NCBI GenBank assembly: GCA_037783415.1
Contig: JAZGTN010000047.1
Span: forward strand, 1,364,001 to 1,428,000
Source of the DNA: Leptasterias polaris
Taxonomy: Eukaryota > Echinodermata > Asteroidea > Forcipulatida > Asteriidae
Direction of reading: 5' to 3'
Length of the DNA: 64,000 nt
Position numbers and translations under genes: made by a program. The notes below the pieces were generated by a model. It saw only the letters and a program-made list of their open reading frames with translations. It was not told where the DNA came from and did no database searches. Position 1 is the stretch's first letter; every line of letters begins with the position of its first letter. Positions 60,601-64,000 of this stretch are shown one piece after another.

Positions 60601-60905
60601 CCACACCAAATTGTTTGAACTTGGATAAAATTGGAATGACCGACCCTGTGATGAGCAATTGTTATTTAAGTACAGCCCTCATTCCATCTGAATCCGTCAT
60701 TCCGGTAAAGGCGAAATAGAAGGATTCCGGAGGGTAAGCGACTGATGACAATGAGATACTTACTTTCAAAGCATTGATGACATAGAGGTTGCTGACTTCC
60801 AGGTCTGGGTGTTTGGGTAGATTCCAATCCTTCTTGGCTACCATCACCCCCTCCTTGAAGAGGTTTTCATAGATAGCGATGCGACTCTTCTTGGGCATCA
60901 ACATT
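54625..60905 (-). CDS. RPS10: 40S ribosomal protein S10, 5 coding exons
   Basis: Exons 60904-60764, 59115-58941, 55960-55895, 55256-55192 and 54663-54625 join in phase to 486 nt: 161 residues plus stop (human 165). The start [19 protein letters not shown] is nearly invariant in eukaryotic S10. The winged-helix S10_plectin domain fills residues 1 to about 95 ([18 protein letters not shown], then [10 protein letters not shown]). A charged tail follows with DTYRR, a Gly/Ala stretch and the terminal RGGFGRG, whose arginines are methylated in human S10. The protein sits in the 40S head near the mRNA entry side. Only one base of leader precedes ATG in the 60.9-kb exon, which has its own acceptor, so a non-coding first exon (expected for ribosomal protein genes) lies upstream and was not located. 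Introns carry several transposons, including the large inverted pair at 56.3-58.6 kb. Confidence 0.96.
55192..55256 (-). CDS. RPS10: RPS10 exon 4 (residues 128-149)
   Basis: 65 nt after TTATCAG. It completes Pro, then encodes [18 protein letters not shown] and FEF, parallel to the human PGADKK...EFQF tail. Donor GTAAGT; phase 0. Confidence 0.92.
55895..55960 (-). CDS. RPS10: RPS10 exon 3 (residues 106-128)
   Basis: 66 nt after TATACAG. It completes Ala and then encodes [20 protein letters not shown]. The DTYRR motif is conserved in S10 tails. Donor GTAAGT; leaves phase 1. Confidence 0.92.
56071..57470 (+). mobile_element. Diverged CAGGGCTCGAATTT family copy hosting element A (RPS10 intron)
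   Basis: CAGGGTTCCAATTTTTTT, ACCCACAAGACCGCAGGGCT and TAGCTCAGAACTTTTGCTGG on the left; ATCAGACTCAAAGTCAACAT, GTGAGTTTACTGGCCCGAC and CACTGGCCTCGAGCTTGTGG on the right. The family sequence is split by 56333-57320 and also contains a fragment of the tRNA-like module (56190-56270). Confidence 0.6.
56333..57320 (+). mobile_element. CAGGG element A of the inverted pair (988 bp)
   Basis: Begins CAGGGGTTTCCCTTAACT and ends TTTCGAACCCTG, flanked by ATCAG at 56328-56332 and 57321-57325. The left 766 bp (to about 57100) recurs inverted at 57770-58536. Contains a 27-base poly-A, CTCGCCGGCCGGGCGAATC motifs at both ends and a GCGATCGC run at about 57088-57110. Open frames inside are short and appear in both arms, so not taken as genes. 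Confidence 0.85.
57537..58599. mobile_element. CAGGG element B, chimeric, GCGCCCGGACAAAA-rich (1063 bp)
   Basis: Ends CAGGGTTCTCCACA and TGTGGAGAACCCTG, flanked by CTTAGG at 57531-57536 and 58600-58605. About 180 bp at the left consist of GCGCCCGGACAAAA-type units, with one more at the right end. Between them lies an inverted copy of element A that has lost A's own right terminus and target duplication. Confidence 0.85.
57545..57705 (+). repeat. GCGCCCGGACAAAA short array
   Basis: Six or seven diverged units (TGCGCCCGGACAAAAAAT, GTGCCCGGACAGAAAATC and so on), period about 24-30. A lone unit, GTGCGCCCGGACAAAATTT, is at 58562, in the inverted terminus. Confidence 0.8.
58636..58812. mobile_element. 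Fold-back MITE with AATAGACC ends (177 bp)
   Basis: Ends AATAGACCTTATGCATTGAC and GTCATATGCATAAGGTCTATT, with TGACGTCA in both arms. In the RPS10 intron next to element B. Confidence 0.8.
58941..59115 (-). CDS. RPS10: RPS10 exon 2 (residues 48-106)
   Basis: 175 nt after TCTTCAG. It encodes [37 protein letters not shown] and the basic [10 protein letters not shown] segment. Donor GTTAGA; leaves phase 1. Confidence 0.96.
59771..60373 (+). mobile_element. CAGGGTTCTGCCCA element, copy 2 (603 bp)
   Basis: Ends as in 49472-50085, flanked by GATAAG at 59765-59770 and 60374-60379. The adjoining tandem unit (CCAGTGATAAGCATTTGTTA at about 59524) shows the same site unoccupied. Confidence 0.92.
60381..60545. 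mobile_element. Fold-back MITE with AATAGACCAATCC ends (165 bp)
   Basis: Arms AATAGACCAATCCATTAAGC + CCCGCC and their near-complement. A second pair, GACCAATCACAGCCACGAAA and TTCGCGGCTGTGATTGGTCA, contains CCAAT boxes. Starts within two bases of the previous element's target duplication. Confidence 0.85.
60764..60905 (-). CDS. RPS10: RPS10 exon with start codon (residues 1-47)
   Basis: ATG at 60904-60902 immediately after a TTCTGTAG acceptor. It encodes [16 protein letters not shown] and ends VINALK in phase 0 before GTAAGT. Confidence 0.95.
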
Positions 60906-63180
60906 CTACAGAACAAAAATAATATTGAATCAAAAATAACAAACATCAATAATACTTGAAATACTTTTTTTGTACGGGTACACAAGTGTTTTTCCTTACT
61001 CTGTTTTTTGCCATCTTAAGTTTTTTCATGTCACAAATTGTTTTTTCCATCTCTCAAAAAAAAAAAAATTTAAACAAGGACTGGAATTTCATCTTCGAGA
61101 AGAGGGCGGCCATTTTCGCTTTGCAACGGGCGCTTCTATTACTAGAAAATCTTATTTTAGTCTATGGAGTATAGGATTTGGAACTTATTTAAGTCTTAAT
61201 TTTTAAGCCTTCCCTTTTTTAAAAGTTTATGGGCACCTACTAAGTCAAGACCAGGGCAACAAAGGGCAGAGGCCACTGCCTCCATGTAATATTTCCAGTA
61301 CGTATTTCAAAATAACATTTGTATCATTCAAACATTATTTATAATATTGAAAGCTTTGTCGAAAGAACTTAAAACAAAGTGAAACAAAATGGATCTTGCA
61401 CATTATATCTTTTTGCTGAACACCTTTAGCTTTTGCATGCTTTGCCTACTTGTCTATAATATAATGCATGCCTTGGCATGAGCCATGAGTGCTAAATTAG
61501 GGCTTAGGCATTTTACTTCATTGACATTAACATTTGTTTGTTGGTTAGTTTATCAACCACAGCCACAATCACTCAGTCATGACTCTTTCTCTGTAGTATA
61601 AAATACTTCTCCCATCCCAAATCAGTATGGATCAAGAACTTTAACAATAACTAATGATTTAACAATGTTTCTGAGGGATACATATTAAAAAATAAAGTAA
61701 TGTTTAATGTTTGTGTTAATTAATTAATTGATTGATCGGTCCCCAAAAAATACAGGAACTTCAAACTCACATTGTTTCACTGTAACGTAAGGTTTTGAAT
61801 CGATCTATTTTAATTAAGTACATTACATGGACCCTTTAGAAAAAGTCTAAATGTGTCAAATTTGTTATTCCCTACATGATTAACTGTAAAAGTTAAAACA
61901 TTGTCATTTTAGATGGTGATAGTGATACTGACAACGTCATGAACATGGGCAGAAAACTGTACATTTTGAGGTATGCACACACACAGTGAATAGGAAAATG
62001 AATAGCTTTACACAGATCACAACGGCGTCGTATTCTATTGTTTTCATACACTTCTATTTGGTAAAATAACTAAATACATAAATATTTGTATAAAGTGAAA
62101 AATCAACTTTAGATTGAAGAATACTTGAATGTTTAAAAATGTTGGATTGTTTTGATTTAAGAAGATAACTTTGATAGTTCTCTCACTTCGGTTCGGTACG
62201 GCGGATCGCCTTCAATGCAAAAGAACGTACATTAATTTAATAATTCGTTGGTTCACCTGCCAAATGCATGATTTGCTTTTAACAGACGACAGGGAACCAG
62301 CGTTGTCTTTCTGAGCGTAAAATGAAAAGTGAGCCCTCAAGTGTCTATTGTTACTTAGTTATTGGGGGTTTTTTAATGACAAAATCAGTCATAATGTTAC
62401 TTTTAATTTATGTTTTTTCCAAACACAATTTTATTGTAGGGTAAGAGTATATTAGCCCCTAAACGACAGTAGGATGTTTTACTGAAAATAACATTGGCAA
62501 TCTGTGTGTCCGGGGGAAAACGTGCACTTTTTTTGATATTATTATTAAAATGACGGATGACAATTTCCCTTACAAAAAAGTCCTACAGTATTGTTGACCT
62601 ACATGACTTTTGTAACAAAACACGAATAGTATGAAGAATTAATCCCAACAATTTTTAAAAACATTATGAAATAAGTCGCATGATTTTGAACATTTTCTAA
62701 CAAAGCACTATTTTTCAAAATGTTGTGTTATTCTTCCTCCATCAGTCAATCAATCACCGATTTATTTAGTTTATTTTATTAATTATTTTTGCATATCATA
62801 AATAGTATTAAATACATAAAACTCAAAATCAGATAGATGTAAACTAACTTTTACTAATAATCCCTGGATTCGAAAAAGTTTTATAAGTTGTTGCTGTTGT
62901 TGTTGTTGTGTTGTTAATTAATTTTTCGTCAATGTTTTTGGAAATTATCCGCAAAATAAAATCATGGAATGCTAAAGAATTGATGGCATTGTATCCATAC
63001 ATACATGTACATGTACATGTACATGTACATGTGTGTGTACATGGCATGGGCTAACAGTACCACAAAAAGCAAAACTAATAATTACTCCAGAAGTGACGTA
63101 GATTTTATTCTAATGATGAGCTGGAAAAGATCCAATGAAGTTCTCTACGGATATAATGACGTCTGAATAATTAGTGATAT
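60906..63180. other. Upstream region of RPS10
   Basis: The RPS10 non-coding first exon and promoter should be here but could not be fixed by eye. About 61079-61295 is a GACTGGAATTTCATC family repeat. The rest is AT-rich. Confidence 0.4.
62999..63035 (+). repeat. (ACATGT)n microsatellite
   Basis: Five uninterrupted ACATGT-type hexamers then GTGTGTGT. The same hexamer is unusually frequent as single or double copies across the window. Confidence 0.9.
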
Positions 63181-63424
63181 CAACAAAGTCACGTGCATTT
63201 AGCATGACGTATGACTGCGCGGCAGCTGCTCCATACACACGCGCAGGGGGGGGGGGGGACGTACGTAAACAGAGTGCAACAACACATCACGTGCATGCTG
63301 CAAGGGAAGAACGAAAATATTATATTATAAGACTGTAGAGTATTCGTCGATCGAATTTTTTACATTTTAAACCCTTAATTTGACAAGATAATTTAACCCG
63401 CTGAACCAACAGAGTTATACCAAC

Positions 63425-64000
63425 ATGGGCATAACAAGTTTTGTAAGTATTATAGTACAACCTTATATTATAAAATCAACATTTTTGGCAGGATTTCTAG
63501 CCTCTTGTTGACCGTAACTTTTGTAGGGAATTTGTTGTTTGTAACTCCGTTTGTTTTGTACGGCATTGATTGAGAATACGAAACACGAACGAAGTGTGCT
63601 CTTTGTTAATAATGTTGTTTTACTTTTAAGCATGGAGGTAGAAATAAGTTAGTGTTACCGTTTGTTAATATTGTTGTTACGTTAGTGGCTACTAATGTGT
63701 AAGTGCATGGTTAGTGTTACTTCAAGAAGTCTAGTGTACTTGTTAATGTTTCTGTACTTTGTGTACAACTGCACTGATTAGTGATTGGCACTGCCACTGG
63801 AATGGAATGGTGGCACTGTTTGTGTTGGCGGTGCAATGCATGGGATGATCATTGATGGAGTTAAAAATGTTTCAGAACAAAAATGCAGTATCCGACTGCC
63901 ACTTTATCTCCCTTTAATTTATCCTTAGTGTCAAGAGAGTGCCAGGAGAGAAAGGTTGACAGTGTTGAGTATGTATTCAGAGAGGAACAGGCACTTGATG
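63425..64000 (+). CDS. Candidate 5' end of an unidentified gene (2 exons, partial)
   Basis: Candidate exon 1 is 63425-63442: ATG after CCAAC, encoding MGITSF, then GTAAGT. Candidate exon 2 is 63929-64000, after TTTATCCTTAG, encoding CQESARRERLTVLSMYSERN and then RHLM to the window edge. Both are phase 0, and exon 2 stays open for all 24 codons. The peptide is charged and helical in style; I do not recognise the family. Orientation is divergent from RPS10, and a CACGTG-containing, GC-richer stretch at about 63185-63300 could be a shared promoter. Two good splice signals and a phase match are suggestive but could be chance in so short a stretch. Confidence 0.35.

Larger units (their letters stand above)
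59505..60720 (+). repeat. ~125-bp tandem array in RPS10 intron 1, split by two elements
   Basis: Units share CATTTGTTATTTGGGC, TACAGTCCTCAATCCTCCA, CACTCCACACCAAATTGTTT and CCCAGTGATAAG. Two whole units lie at about 59505-59755; the third is cut at GATAAG by the CAGGG element and, a few bases on, by a fold-back; the array resumes at about 60546. Confidence 0.8.

Overview
This is animal nuclear DNA: four intron-split genes sit in AT-rich sequence packed with short DNA transposons, tRNA-derived SINE-like repeats, minisatellites and homopolymer runs. Nothing looks bacterial, viral or organellar, and there are no CRISPR arrays or operons. Gene content (PACSIN, a C6orf89-like protein, myotrophin, RPS10) and the style of the repeats suggest an invertebrate deuterostome, most likely an echinoderm such as a sea star. 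The phylum is an inference; the gene identities are read directly from translated exons whose splice phases all agree. Most lengths and frames were checked by arithmetic, but no alignment or database search was possible.  Layout: (1) 2850-18946, minus strand: the coding part of PACSIN/syndapin, 8 coding exons, 422 residues, F-BAR plus SH3. One intron of about 9 kb (3923-12978) is full of transposons. (2) 19-38.7 kb: no convincing gene; mobile elements, a 20-bp minisatellite (26707-27140) and AT-rich filler. (3) 38739-42164, plus strand: a C6orf89 (BRAP)-like single-pass membrane protein, 6 exons, 353 residues. (4) 47089-51846, minus strand: myotrophin, 4 exons, 115 residues, ankyrin repeats. 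(5) 54625-60905, minus strand: ribosomal protein S10, 5 coding exons, 161 residues. (6) 63425-64000, plus strand: two phase-compatible candidate exons of an unidentified gene running off the window.  The genes do not form a pathway: PACSIN shapes membranes in endocytosis, RPS10 is a 40S ribosomal protein, myotrophin binds actin capping protein in its known relatives, and C6orf89 is a poorly understood Golgi or membrane protein. What links them is position: from memory, human PACSIN1 and RPS10 are close neighbours on 6p21.31 and C6orf89 lies a few Mb away, so the window may preserve ancient synteny.  The most unusual content is the transposon population. At least eight elements with unrelated interiors share termini beginning CAGGG and 5-6 bp target duplications. 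Others use TTAA, TA, or an 8-bp duplication. For several insertions an unoccupied paralogous copy lies in the same window, so the insertion and its target duplication can be read without outside data. Two minisatellites arose from inside transposable elements, and an inverted pair with arms of about 765 bp occupies an RPS10 intron.
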